A stretch of DNA of 34,308 nucleotides from Planctomycetota bacterium (GCA_024279865.1 JAJRRC010000036.1:1-34308), one strand, 5' to 3'. Positions 24,470 through 31,743 are shown, counted from the first letter of the stretch. Notes: a model not told the origin generated them from the letters alone. A program made the numbers and translations.

Positions 24470-25315
24470 TTTCTGAGAAGCGAGAATCTGATTGGTGATG
24501 GTCTGAACCATGGCTTCGAATTCCGGGCCGCCGGGCCGCTTCACGTCGCCGCCGTCACAGTCACAAGTCGCGGTCGCAGGTGTCACGCCAAAGGTCGCCA
24601 AGAACGGTTGGTTTTCCGAACCAATGCAGCCATCAGCAGCACAGGCCAAGCGTTCGTCAGGCAAGCCAAAGCTCTTCTTCACTTCCAACAGTTCAGTCAT
24701 CTGCGATTGATTCAAAATATTCACCGCACCAACCTGACGGGTCAAAATCAGCAAGCGGCAATAAGCGTCCAGAATTTCCAGCTTGTAAAACGTATCCGTC
24801 AGATCCGTGGAAAAACTCACCGAGCCATGATTGCCCATCAACACGGTGTTGGTTTCAGGACCGATCAAAGGCATGATGCTTTCAGAAAGTTCAGGCTTGC
24901 TAGGCGTTGCATAAGGAGCCGTCTTAACCTTGCCCAAAAAGACCTCTGCTTCAGGATGCACGCCTTCGGGCAATGGAATCCGAGCAATGGCAAAAGCAGT
25001 CGCATGCGGTGGATGTGAATGGATCACCGCATTAACGTCTGAACGCTTCTTGTAAATCGCCAAGTGAACCAACACTTCACTGGTTCGCTTGCGGCCCATG
25101 GAATTGGGCTCCACCTGCGTGCCATCCATGTCCACAATGCACATTTCTTCGGGGTCCAAAAAGCCCTTGCTCAAACCCGTGGGCGTACACAAAACACGGT
25201 CTTCACTAATGCGGACCGAGTGGTTGCCTTCGTTGCCTGCACAAAAGCCTTTGAGCCAAATACGATGGCCAATTTCAGACATTTGTTTTTTAAGTTGCCA
25301 AAGGGGCGTATTCAT
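24467..25315 (-). CDS. Class II aldolase (fuculose/rhamnulose-1-phosphate type), BMC cargo
   Basis: This zinc-dependent aldolase cleaves L-fuculose-1-phosphate or L-rhamnulose-1-phosphate to DHAP and lactaldehyde; it is the entry enzyme of PVM compartments. The FucA-like core shows GFCAGNEGNHSVRI, LCTPTGLSKG, the zinc motif HSHPPHATAFAIA, EAEVFLG, and GNHGSVSFS. After the core (about residue 215) comes an extra Cys/Asp/Gly/Pro-rich linker (ATCDCDGGDVKRPGGP) and a final helix FEAMVQTITNQILASQK, which looks like an encapsulation peptide as described for the planctomycete aldolase. The ATG overlaps the preceding BMC-P stop by 4 nt. Length is 282, longer than free FucA (about 215), and the extension accounts for the difference. 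Confidence 0.92.
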   Translation of the reverse strand: MNTPLWQLKKQMSEIGHRIWLKGFCAGNEGNHSVRISEDRVLCTPTGLSKGFLDPEEMCIVDMDGTQVEPNSMGRKRTSEVLVHLAIYKKRSDVNAVIHSHPPHATAFAIARIPLPEGVHPEAEVFLGKVKTAPYATPSKPELSESIMPLIGPETNTVLMGNHGSVSFSTDLTDTFYKLEILDAYCRLLILTRQVGAVNILNQSQMTELLEVKKSFGLPDERLACAADGCIGSENQPFLATFGVTPATATCDCDGGDVKRPGGPEFEAMVQTITNQILASQK

Positions 25316-25623
25316 TTCATTTTCTCCGTAATTTCAACTGTATCGAGAATGGCAGCGCAATACGCATCCAGCACCACCGGCTTGGGACGGTAAGGCATCG
25401 TGGCCTCGCCGCCTTCACTGAGGGCAATCAATTGTCCCTCACCTGCCCCATATTCATCCAATAAAACCAACGACTGAGACATGTCGCTGGCGCGAGGCGC
25501 GTTATCCGCCAAACCATCAAGAGCTTGACCATCCAACGTCTGAGCAATCAACAAACTCCCCGCAGGCAACTGAGGTAGTTGTCTACTAAGCGTGAGCTGG
25601 CCTATGACGCGGGCGATCTTCAT
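25312..25623 (-). CDS. BMC-P pentameric shell vertex protein (EutN/CcmL family)
   Basis: BMC-P pentamers cap the vertices of the shell. The 103-residue protein starts MKIARVIGQLTLSRQ, has SLLIAQTLDG, LVLLDEYGAGEGQLIALSEG (the EutN/CcmL glycine-rich strand) and ends with VLDAYCAAILDTVEI. The ATG at 25623 is the family start; upstream in-frame codons run back over the end of the previous gene. It starts 20 nt after the RpiB-like gene and its stop overlaps the aldolase start. This is the longest and most divergent of the three BMC-P copies. Confidence 0.88.
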   Translation of the reverse strand: MKIARVIGQLTLSRQLPQLPAGSLLIAQTLDGQALDGLADNAPRASDMSQSLVLLDEYGAGEGQLIALSEGGEATMPYRPKPVVLDAYCAAILDTVEITEKMK

Positions 25624-25643
25624 GTCTTGATCCAATTCCTTTT

Positions 25644-26525
25644 TTATCCACACCGATGTAAATCAGCCAAGTCCCGTTCAATCGCAGGGGGCGCTTTGGG
25701 AACCGATGCTGAAAAACGATCCACCATCGTGGTGATCGCGCGAGGGCCATGGTGCGGATATTCAATCACCAGCACGTTGGCACCCAGTTCTTTGATCCCC
25801 TGCTCCACTGCTTCGCCACAGGTTCCGACCACCGCGCGAATACTCGCACAACGGTTGGCGTAACACAAAATCCGTGCAGCACTGGGTACAAACAACAAAC
25901 CACCAGGTGTAGCGCCACTGCGAATTGCGGAGGCCAAATCACGGATCACTTGTCCTTGAGACTGATCGCTATGGCTTGCTGCAAGGGTGCGAAACCGACT
26001 GTTTCGTTCACGCATCACCGTGGCGACCGTCTGGCAGTGCCCTTGCATCCACCAGCACCAAGGTTGGTCCGCAGCCGCCTGCTTCACGCTTGAAACAGAT
26101 GTCGCACGACTGACACGTTTTATTTTTTCTGGATATTGACGAGCCAAATCATTGGCCAACGGCGTGAGCCTGGCTGTTTCGGTTAACAACGCAATGCCAT
26201 GCGAAGACGCATCAATGGCAGCCTGCAATTGATTGGCGGTCACGATTCCATCCAATGCCATCACTTCAACTGGTGGTGACGTGATGATGTTCTGCGAGGC
26301 GGTCGCGGTCGTCGTTTGAGGGTCAATAAATTTTGTACGATCCCCCGTACACGTTCCCAAAGGCGGATGAATTTCAACCCCCCCCCTCCGGAAGTCTCCC
26401 CCGGAAGTTGGCAATCCGGTTCCCCCGGTTCCCCCGGTTCCCCCGGCCCCGCCGCCGGACGCACTTAACGCAGCGATCACCTGTTCGGTAATTATCGCAA
26501 TCAATTTGTCGTCCGCTAGACTCAT
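25644..26525 (-). CDS. RpiB/LacAB-like BMC cargo with N-terminal encapsulation peptide
   Basis: The 293-residue product begins with an amphipathic helix (MSLADDKLIAIITEQVIAAL) and a Gly/Thr-rich linker (GGGAGGTGGTGGTG, then SGGDFRRGG). This is the layout of an encapsulation peptide. The C-terminal part (about residues 200-275) resembles ribose-5-phosphate isomerase B: GGLLFVPSAARILCYANRCA, SIRAVVGTCGEAVEQGIKEL and GANVLVIEYPHHG line up with the RpiB pattern of ANK, GIRAA and NVLVLG. The catalytic CGTG loop of RpiB reads VPSA, so normal isomerase activity is unlikely. The ATG at 26525 lies 2 nt after the BMC-P stop. The linker is encoded by the C-rich repeat and a 9-nt tandem repeat at 26378-26444. 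Function is unknown; location suggests a luminal or scaffolding role. Confidence 0.65.
   Translation of the reverse strand: MSLADDKLIAIITEQVIAALSASGGGAGGTGGTGGTGLPTSGGDFRRGGVEIHPPLGTCTGDRTKFIDPQTTTATASQNIITSPPVEVMALDGIVTANQLQAAIDASSHGIALLTETARLTPLANDLARQYPEKIKRVSRATSVSSVKQAAADQPWCWWMQGHCQTVATVMRERNSRFRTLAASHSDQSQGQVIRDLASAIRSGATPGGLLFVPSAARILCYANRCASIRAVVGTCGEAVEQGIKELGANVLVIEYPHHGPRAITTMVDRFSASVPKAPPAIERDLADLHRCG
26378..26450. repeat. C-rich repeat, 9-bp tandem repeat and G-quadruplex-capable run
   Basis: The + strand carries a C9 tract (26378-26386), T, CCGGAAGT (26388-26395), then CCCCCGGAAGT (26398-26408). Three GGTTCCCCC units (26418-26444) and CCGGCCCC follow. On the coding (minus) strand this gives four runs of four or five G separated by 2-4 nt, which fits a G-quadruplex motif. 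All of it is translated as the linker of the RpiB-like cargo. Confidence 0.7.
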
Positions 26526-26527
26526 AT

Positions 26528-26785
26528 TCAATCGTCCACAATACCCAATGTCCACCAACGGACAGGGGTTTTATTGTTGTTGAGCAATTCCTGCACGCCT
26601 TTGCCATCACTGGTCAAAATGACGCGGTCGCCGGAACCTGCTCCCAACTGATCCACCACCAAAACCGGATCGCCATCAGCCTGACCATCAATGCCAAGTG
26701 GCTGACAGATCAGCAGCTTGGCGGCCGCCAACGATTCATGGCGTACAGTGGTCGTTGCGCGACCTCGCACGAGGGCCATCTGCAT
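26528..26785 (-). CDS. BMC-P pentameric shell vertex protein (EutN/CcmL family)
   Basis: This 85-residue copy is the standard family length. It starts MQMALVRGRATTTVRHESL, with AAKLLICQPLGIDGQ, PVLVVDQLGAGSGDRVILTSDG and the C-terminal WWTLGIVDD. The ATG at 26785 follows the pduP stop by 2 nt with GAGGA upstream in the pduP end, so it is translationally linked. The LGAGSGD loop is the conserved pentamer-forming turn. Confidence 0.92.
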   Translation of the reverse strand: MQMALVRGRATTTVRHESLAAAKLLICQPLGIDGQADGDPVLVVDQLGAGSGDRVILTSDGKGVQELLNNNKTPVRWWTLGIVDD

Positions 26786-26787
26786 GC

Positions 26788-28200
26788 TTACACAATCCTC
26801 AACGAATTAACCACGCTCATGCGACGGAATCGGGTAAAGGTCATCGGGCTGGTCACGCCTTCACCGGTGGGCGTGGCAATGGAAAAACTCGGATAACCTT
26901 CGCCACCAATACCCAGACAACCCGTCGAAGGACCATTCACCGCAAACAAAGTGGTGTTCATCGCTCGACCCATCTGGGTGATGTTGTTCAAATTATTGGA
27001 GTGAATAATCGCAGTATGACCAAAGCCATGTTCGTGCTTAATCGCCAAGTCCAACGCATGATCAAAGTCAGGCACACGCACAAACGGAACGAACGGCATC
27101 ATCTGTTCTTCAGCCACAAACGGATTGGACTCATCGGTCTCACCAAAGAGCAACGGAACGCCATCGGCAATATTCACACCCGCAGCAGCAGCCAAAACCT
27201 TGGGGTCTTTACCCACAAAATCTTTGCTCACCGCATAGTGATCTTTCACATAAGGAATCGCAGCAGCGGTCAATTTTTCAATCCCGCCAGCAGACAATTC
27301 CACCGCACCGGCTTTACGCATCGCAGCCATCATCTTGTCAAACACACTGGCGACGACAAAAACTTCTTTTTCGCCGATACACAAAAGATTGTTATCAAAG
27401 GACGCGCCAGCAATAATGCCCTCAGCAGCCTTGTCCAGGTCCGCTGTTTCATCAACCACCACGGGTGGATTACCAGGACCCGCGACAATGGATCGCTTGG
27501 CCTGCTTCATCGCAGCTCTCGCCACAGCAGGACCGCCGGTCACCACGAGCATGGGGATGCGTTCGTGCTTGAAGATTTCTTCTGCCGTTCGCAGCGTGGG
27601 CTTTTCAATCACACAGATCAATGGATCAATGTCAAACTCCGCTTTGATGGCTTTGTTGTATTCAGCAGCCACATGAGCGAGACACTTGGCTCCTGATGGA
27701 TGCGGGTTGACGATTAGCGCGTTGCCGGAGGCAATCATGCTGATGGCGTTAGCGCTCATGGTGGGCACGGAGTGGGTCACGGGCGTGATGACGCCGATGA
27801 CACCCCAAGGGGCCATTTCATCAAGGCCGATGCCTGCATCGCCGGAGTGGGCTGCGGTTGTGAGAAACTCCACGCCTGGCACACTGTCGATCAATTCGAG
27901 CTTGCCGATTTTATGGTCGAGGCGGCCGATGTTTGTTTCTTCAAACTCGAGTTTTCCCCAGGCCTGGGCATTTTCTGTGGCCATGCGTTTGATAAGTTTG
28001 CAGATGCCGTCACGGGTGGACAAAAGTCCACCGGCAAGTTGACGTTGGGCACGCCATGCGTGATCCACTGCCGTATCGACATCTCCAAACATGCCCGGAC
28101 GGCTTGATGAGGAGGTTGAGGCGGTGGAAGTCAGAGCATTGCCTTGCATCTGTTTAAGTACTTCGCTGACGACGGTTGAAACCAGTTGTTGTTGATCCAT
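26788..28200 (-). CDS. pduP: CoA-acylating aldehyde dehydrogenase PduP-type, BMC cargo
   Basis: PduP oxidises an aldehyde to acyl-CoA with NAD; in PVM loci the substrate is lactaldehyde. The 470-residue protein starts with a targeting helix (MDQQQLVSTVVSEVLKQM) and a Ser/Thr-rich linker (about residues 22-36). The dehydrogenase core shows PWGVIGVITPVTHSVPTMSANAISMIASGNALIVNPHP, VTGGPAVARAAM, AGPGNPPVVVDETAD and the catalytic Cys at about residue 274 (FDNNLLCIGEKE). The start codon is weakly preceded by a GGA. Unusually for the operon, 259 nt separate it from the upstream BMC-P gene, and that gap has a terminator-like hairpin and a C-rich repeat. NAD recycling likely depends on the lactate/malate dehydrogenase downstream. 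Confidence 0.94.
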   Translation of the reverse strand: MDQQQLVSTVVSEVLKQMQGNALTSTASTSSSSRPGMFGDVDTAVDHAWRAQRQLAGGLLSTRDGICKLIKRMATENAQAWGKLEFEETNIGRLDHKIGKLELIDSVPGVEFLTTAAHSGDAGIGLDEMAPWGVIGVITPVTHSVPTMSANAISMIASGNALIVNPHPSGAKCLAHVAAEYNKAIKAEFDIDPLICVIEKPTLRTAEEIFKHERIPMLVVTGGPAVARAAMKQAKRSIVAGPGNPPVVVDETADLDKAAEGIIAGASFDNNLLCIGEKEVFVVASVFDKMMAAMRKAGAVELSAGGIEKLTAAAIPYVKDHYAVSKDFVGKDPKVLAAAAGVNIADGVPLLFGETDESNPFVAEEQMMPFVPFVRVPDFDHALDLAIKHEHGFGHTAIIHSNNLNNITQMGRAMNTTLFAVNGPSTGCLGIGGEGYPSFSIATPTGEGVTSPMTFTRFRRMSVVNSLRIV

Positions 28201-28224
28201 GATGTTCGCTTATCCGTACACTTT

Positions 28225-28275
28225 AAAAAGAGCGGTAAAAATTTGCCGCGCATCGGGTGAAGAATCCGGCTCTTT
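28225..28275 (-). promoter_or_regulatory. Terminator-like hairpin in the pduP leader
   Basis: On the minus strand AAAGAG (28275-28270) with a following CGG pairs with CCG-CTCTTT ending at 28227, and the right arm runs into TTTTT. The loop is about 30 nt and can form inner stems. It ends about 25 nt before the pduP ATG, so it could act as an attenuator between shell and cargo genes. Confidence 0.35.
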
Positions 28276-28434
28276 GGAAAACTTCAGAGCTCGGCATTGG
28301 TTGAGCCACACGCAAACTGCTTGTGAGTCCGCAAGAAACGTTCGACATTGCCAGTGTCCATACCCCAATAAGACGTCCAATATCCCAAGAATTCAAAGGA
28401 CAAACTTCACAAAGCGCCAAGAATCCGAGAAGAA

Positions 28435-28459
28435 ACTTCCGGGGGTACTTCCGGGGGGG
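28435..28459. repeat. Double C/G-rich repeat directly after a BMC-P stop codon
   Basis: On the + strand ACTTCCGGGGG (28435-28445), one T, and ACTTCCGG with seven G in total (28447-28459) abut the TAA stop of the gene at 28460. The layout is nearly identical to 22228-22253. Confidence 0.75.
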
Positions 28460-28759
28460 TTAGGTTATTTTCTGGCCGTTGACGACTGCTTCGTCCACAA
28501 TCCCAATGACCACCGCATCGGTGGGCACCTTGCTCAGTCCTTCTGCCATACGAGCACTGGAGCCTTGGGCGATGAGGACAAGTTGTCCTTCGCCTGCTCC
28601 GAGGTGATCCATGGAGACAATCGCGCGGCCGGTGGGCTCAAAGCGATCTGTTTCGCCATAGGCAATCTTCAGGGGTTCGACGATGAGCAGCTTGTGGCCG
28701 TTCATCGACTCATCCTTGGCGGTTGCCACGACATGACCTTTGACACGTGCAAGAAACAT
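28460..28759 (-). CDS. BMC-P pentameric shell vertex protein (EutN/CcmL family)
   Basis: This 99-residue pentamer subunit has MFLARVKGHVVATAKDESMNGHKLLIVEPL, then IVSMDHLGAGEGQLVLIAQGSSAR and VVIGIVDEAVV, a textbook EutN/CcmL sequence. AAGGGAAG lies about 8 nt before the ATG at 28759. It follows the BMC-H gene by 15 nt. With two other copies in the locus, it may form vertices with different roles, for example different cargo contacts. Confidence 0.93.
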   Translation of the reverse strand: MFLARVKGHVVATAKDESMNGHKLLIVEPLKIAYGETDRFEPTGRAIVSMDHLGAGEGQLVLIAQGSSARMAEGLSKVPTDAVVIGIVDEAVVNGQKIT

Positions 28760-28774
28760 GAGACGCTTCCCTTA

Positions 28775-29038
28775 TTACAGCTTGGCAACATCTTCGTGTG
28801 GACGAGCGATGACGTGAACGCTGAGGACTTCACCAACGCGACGGGCTGCTTCAGCACCTGCATCGACGGCTGCTTTAACAGCGGCGACATCACCTTCGAC
28901 GGATGTGCAGACCATGCCGCTTCCGACTTTGTCTTGACGAACAAAATTCACATTAGCGGCCTTAAGAGCGGCATCGAGAGCTTCGATTGCGCCGATGAGG
29001 CCTTTGGTTTCAATCATACCGAGTGCTTGCTGTGCCAT
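28775..29038 (-). CDS. BMC-H hexameric shell protein
   Basis: BMC-H hexamers tile the shell facets. The 87-residue protein reads [23 protein letters not shown] at the start, with the pore loop DKVGSGMV and the final [20 protein letters not shown]. The conserved Lys in the ETKG strand and the PHxxV edge that joins hexamers are present. GAAGGAG in the end of ackA serves as its ribosome binding site at a spacing of about 9. Confidence 0.96.
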   Translation of the reverse strand: MAQQALGMIETKGLIGAIEALDAALKAANVNFVRQDKVGSGMVCTSVEGDVAAVKAAVDAGAEAARRVGEVLSVHVIARPHEDVAKL

Positions 29039-29042
29039 GATT

Positions 29043-30245
29043 TCAGGCTCCTTCGTTATTTTTTTTGTTTAAAACTTGGAACGTCTGACGTGCGACGACC
29101 CATTCTTCATTGGTAGGTAAGACCCAAATTTGGGTACGACTGTCTGGAGCATCAAGGCGAGTTTCCTCATTGCCTTTTGCTTCTTGATTCTTAACTTCAT
29201 CAAGCCGAATACCTGCAAACTCCAGGTCCCGACAAATGGCGGTCCGAATCGCAGCTTCGTGCTGGCCGATCCCGCCGGTGAATACCAGTGCATCTGCCCC
29301 GTTGAGGACTGCAAGGTAAGAACCGATGTAATGGCGACAACTTTCAACAAATGCCTCGACGGCCAGTTGTGCTTGTTCATTGCCATCGTTGGCGGCTCGT
29401 TGCACTTCCCGCATGTCACTGCTGACGCCGGAGAGTCCGAGGAGGCCACTTTCTGATCCGAGCTTTTTAAAGATGGTTTCTTGGTCGAGTCCAGCAGCAA
29501 ACAATTTCAGCAGTGCAAAGACATCAAAGTCTCCGACGCGTGAAGCATGAAACGTCCCGGATTGGGCGGTCATACCGAAGCTGTTGGCCTGACTTTGGCC
29601 ATCTTTAATCGCACAGATCGAACAGGAACCGCCCAGATGGCTATTGATGACTGTCTTGACCTTGGGGGCAAGCTCAGCCATGCGGGTGGCAATGTAACGG
29701 TGACTGGCTCCATGAAAACCGTAACGGCGGACGCCCAATTCGGACACCCATTCATGGGGAATGCCATACACCTGTCGTGAGGGTGGAATGGTCTGATGAA
29801 AAGCGGTTTCAAAAGCAGCGACCTGCGGAATGTTAGGCAACGTTTTCTTGAATGCTTTCATCGCTGCGATATAAGGTGGATTATGCTGGGGCGCGACGTC
29901 TGCAAACTGCTGCATCGTGTCGAGCACCTGATCATCGACCAAAACCGCACCACTGATCGGGCCGCCGTGAACAGCCTTGAATCCGATGGCTTGTACCTGA
30001 TCCATCGACTCCAACGCCCCACCAACAACCAACTGGGATAAATGATGTTCAATTGCTGCTGCATGATCCGCCAAGTCGACAACACCTTCAATTTCGGTAT
30101 CGCCGATGGAAACAGACCAAATGCTTTGTCCAAGGCCAAGCCGATCCGCTTCACCCACCGCCAACACGGTTTCCGTGTCAGCATCGATGTTGTAAAGCTT
30201 GTACTTAAAGCTCGTCGAACCCAAATTAGCAACCAGAACGATCAT
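29043..30245 (-). CDS. ackA: Acetate/propionate kinase family (AckA), acting on lactyl-phosphate in PVM loci
   Basis: This acyl-phosphate kinase of 400 residues turns acyl-phosphate and ADP into acid and ATP. Motifs are [13 protein letters not shown] at the N-terminus, [18 protein letters not shown], the phosphate-binding [29 protein letters not shown], and [19 protein letters not shown]. Near the C-terminus an acidic/Lys-rich stretch ([19 protein letters not shown]) may be a small surface insertion. The ATG at 30245 has AGGGTG 6 nt upstream. It sits between two BMC-H genes, so expression is tied to the shell. No obvious targeting helix is present at either end, so its location inside or outside the shell cannot be told from sequence. 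Confidence 0.93.
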   Translation of the reverse strand: MIVLVANLGSTSFKYKLYNIDADTETVLAVGEADRLGLGQSIWSVSIGDTEIEGVVDLADHAAAIEHHLSQLVVGGALESMDQVQAIGFKAVHGGPISGAVLVDDQVLDTMQQFADVAPQHNPPYIAAMKAFKKTLPNIPQVAAFETAFHQTIPPSRQVYGIPHEWVSELGVRRYGFHGASHRYIATRMAELAPKVKTVINSHLGGSCSICAIKDGQSQANSFGMTAQSGTFHASRVGDFDVFALLKLFAAGLDQETIFKKLGSESGLLGLSGVSSDMREVQRAANDGNEQAQLAVEAFVESCRHYIGSYLAVLNGADALVFTGGIGQHEAAIRTAICRDLEFAGIRLDEVKNQEAKGNEETRLDAPDSRTQIWVLPTNEEWVVARQTFQVLNKKNNEGA

Positions 30246-30276
30246 AGATTCACCCTGCGTAAGTGTGGTTTATGAA

Positions 30277-30537
30277 TTAAAAATTTTCGACAAGGCCTTC
30301 GTGTGGCCGAGCGATAACGTGAGCGGAAACCAGTTCGCCCACGCGAGCGGCTGCTTCAGCGCCTGCATCAACAGCTGCTTTGACCGAACCGACATCGCCT
30401 TTGACGACAACGGTTACATAAGCACCACCGATAGGAACGGTGCGAACCAGTTCAACTGCGGCTGCTTTGAGCATGGCGTCGGTTGCTTCAACCAACGGTG
30501 TCTGACCTCGTGTTTCAATCATGCCAATTGCACTCAT
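30277..30537 (-). CDS. BMC-H hexameric shell protein with PIGGA pore loop
   Basis: This 86-residue BMC-H begins MSAIGMIETRGQTPLVEATDAMLKAA and ends [17 protein letters not shown]. Its pore loop reads VPIGGAYV, unlike the DKVGSG loops of the other two BMC-H proteins, so it probably makes a pore of different size or charge. AGGAG lies about 10 nt before the ATG. It precedes ackA by 31 nt. Confidence 0.95.
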   Translation of the reverse strand: MSAIGMIETRGQTPLVEATDAMLKAAAVELVRTVPIGGAYVTVVVKGDVGSVKAAVDAGAEAAARVGELVSAHVIARPHEGLVENF

Positions 30538-30579
30538 GATAATAAACTCCTGGGTAAAATTTTTTCTACTAAAATTAAA

Positions 30580-30879
30580 TTACTTGGCTGCGGCAGCCTT
30601 CTTAGCAGGCTTTGGAAGCACAGCAACCAACTCGTCATGAGGACGAGCGATGATGTGGATTCCAACCACTTCGCCCACGCGACCGGCTGCTGCGGCACCA
30701 GCGTCAACTGCTGCTTTGACTGCTGCAACGTCACCTGTGACAAAGCCAGTGACCAGGCCGCTGCCGACCTTGTCCCATCCGAGCATGCGGACGTTGGCGG
30801 CTTTGAGCATGGCGTCGCTCGCTTCGATCAGGGACACAAATCCCTTTGTTTCAACCATTCCAATTGCTTCTTGTGCCAT
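30580..30879 (-). CDS. BMC-H hexameric shell protein with Lys/Ala tail
   Basis: This 99-residue BMC-H begins [23 protein letters not shown], has the pore loop [11 protein letters not shown], and ends [16 protein letters not shown] followed by an extra tail [11 protein letters not shown]. The tail is absent from the other two copies. AGGAG lies about 9 nt before the ATG. As the first shell gene after pduL and with a consensus-like pore, it may be the main facet protein; this is an inference. Confidence 0.95.
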   Translation of the reverse strand: MAQEAIGMVETKGFVSLIEASDAMLKAANVRMLGWDKVGSGLVTGFVTGDVAAVKAAVDAGAAAAGRVGEVVGIHIIARPHDELVAVLPKPAKKAAAAK

Positions 30880-30907
30880 CTGTTGTATCTCCTAGATAAA
30901 GTTGGCT

Positions 30908-30923
30908 ATACCCAATTAGGTAT
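30908..30923. promoter_or_regulatory. 16-bp imperfect palindrome upstream of the first BMC-H gene
   Basis: ATACCCAATTAGGTAT has 5-bp perfect arms and an AATT centre (14 of 16 positions symmetric). It lies 29 nt before the first BMC-H gene in the 129-nt gap after pduL. It could be an operator or a leader hairpin; no -10/-35 pair was convincing beside it. Confidence 0.3.
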
Positions 30924-31008
30924 GAAAAGTCTCACTAATAAAAACTGTCTGACCGCTTCAAACAAGGCGTCACGTACGCAAGCGATCCGAAAAAGTACTC
31001 GTGATTTG

Positions 31009-31707
31009 TTATTTTTTAATCAATTCCATCCGCGTGGCACTACCCAAATCGCACGCGTTTCCTTCGTCGGTATCAATATGAACTTCGAGTTTCACCTTCG
31101 GATGCTCACGCACCTTGAGGTTATCAAAGACCAAGCCACAAGGCCCATCAATTTTTAGCTGCATGTAATTGCCATCGACCACACCAAAATGCTTCAAGTC
31201 CGCAGGACTCATATGCACATGTCGCTCGGCTCGAACCACGCCCTGCTCAAGTGTGACCGCACCATGAGGCCCCACCAGCACACAGCCGTCGGTCCCCGCA
31301 TGATCGCCACTGGTTCGCAGAGGAAGTTTTAAGCCCAGATAAATGCCGTCGGTATAAGACAACTCGACCTGAGTGTAATTACGAGTAGGCCCAAGGATAC
31401 GAACATTGGGGATCATCCGATTGCGTGGGCCGATGATGTTGACCAGTTGTTCACTGGCAAATTCACCGTCCTGATACAAGTCCTTGAGTTTGGTGAGTTG
31501 TGAGCCGGGCCCGAACAACTTTTCGAGGTCTTCTTGCGTGACATGAATATGCCTAGCTGAGACATTCACGACCAGCGGATTGGGTCCGCCGTTGTGCGAA
31601 GAAGGTTTGTGTTGCTGGCTGACCTGTTCGCCCATCTGCGATTGCAAAATTTGACGCACAAGTGACTCAACCTCGGTCCGATTCATAGATGGTGCAGCTG
31701 TAGTCAT
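31009..31707 (-). CDS. pduL: Phosphate acyltransferase PduL, BMC cargo
   Basis: PduL moves the acyl group from CoA to phosphate; in PVM loci it makes lactyl-phosphate and recycles CoA inside the shell. The 232-residue protein has an N-terminal helix MNRTEVESLVRQILQSQM (from residue 8) and a linker, an encapsulation peptide as in other BMC PduL proteins. Two PduL half-domains follow. Zinc ligands are seen as HIHV, the Glu in QVELSY, HVHM, and the His in EVHIDTD. GPRNRM, TSGDHAGTDGCVLVGPHGAV and GVVRAERHVHMSP are further family segments. The start is ATG at 31707, which sits exactly 7 nt after a good -10, suggesting leaderless translation; ATG 31686 is an alternative. It is the first gene of the locus. 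Confidence 0.94.
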   Translation of the reverse strand: MTTAAPSMNRTEVESLVRQILQSQMGEQVSQQHKPSSHNGGPNPLVVNVSARHIHVTQEDLEKLFGPGSQLTKLKDLYQDGEFASEQLVNIIGPRNRMIPNVRILGPTRNYTQVELSYTDGIYLGLKLPLRTSGDHAGTDGCVLVGPHGAVTLEQGVVRAERHVHMSPADLKHFGVVDGNYMQLKIDGPCGLVFDNLKVREHPKVKLEVHIDTDEGNACDLGSATRMELIKK

Positions 31708-31714
31708 GCAGCCA

Positions 31715-31743
31715 ATTCTACCATCCGATGATTTGTTTTGCAA
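31715..31743 (-). promoter_or_regulatory. Predicted promoter of the BMC operon
   Basis: On the minus strand TTGCAA (31743-31738) and TAGAAT (31720-31715) are spaced by 17 nt. The predicted +1 falls on or next to the pduL ATG at 31707, so the mRNA would be leaderless. A repeated TTTTGA-A motif (31746-31763) lies just upstream on the + strand and could be an operator. Confidence 0.5.

Larger units (their letters stand above)
28201..28459. other. Gap inside the BMC operon
   Basis: Between the BMC-P stop and pduP lie 259 nt with no credible gene. A 65-codon minus-strand frame (28223-28420) has no family likeness. The stretch holds the C/G-rich repeat next to the BMC-P stop, two CCAAGAAT(T/C)C copies (28385 and 28417) and the hairpin near pduP. 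Other intergenic gaps in the locus are below 130 nt. Confidence 0.6.

Noticed and set aside
26698-27696. Long + strand frame of 332 codons
   Set aside because: It is antisense to pduP, whose protein is unmistakable; the frame is His/Arg-rich as expected for a shadow.
28223-28420. 65-codon minus-strand frame in the gap before pduP
   Set aside because: No recognisable domain and no ribosome binding site; more likely a leader region.
28199-29116. Long + strand frame of 305 codons
   Set aside because: It is antisense to a BMC-P and a BMC-H gene and has no family pattern of its own.
30199-31158. Long + strand frame of 319 codons across the BMC-H genes
   Set aside because: It is antisense to ackA, two BMC-H genes and pduL, with Cys/Asn-rich repeated segments that simply mirror the shell genes.
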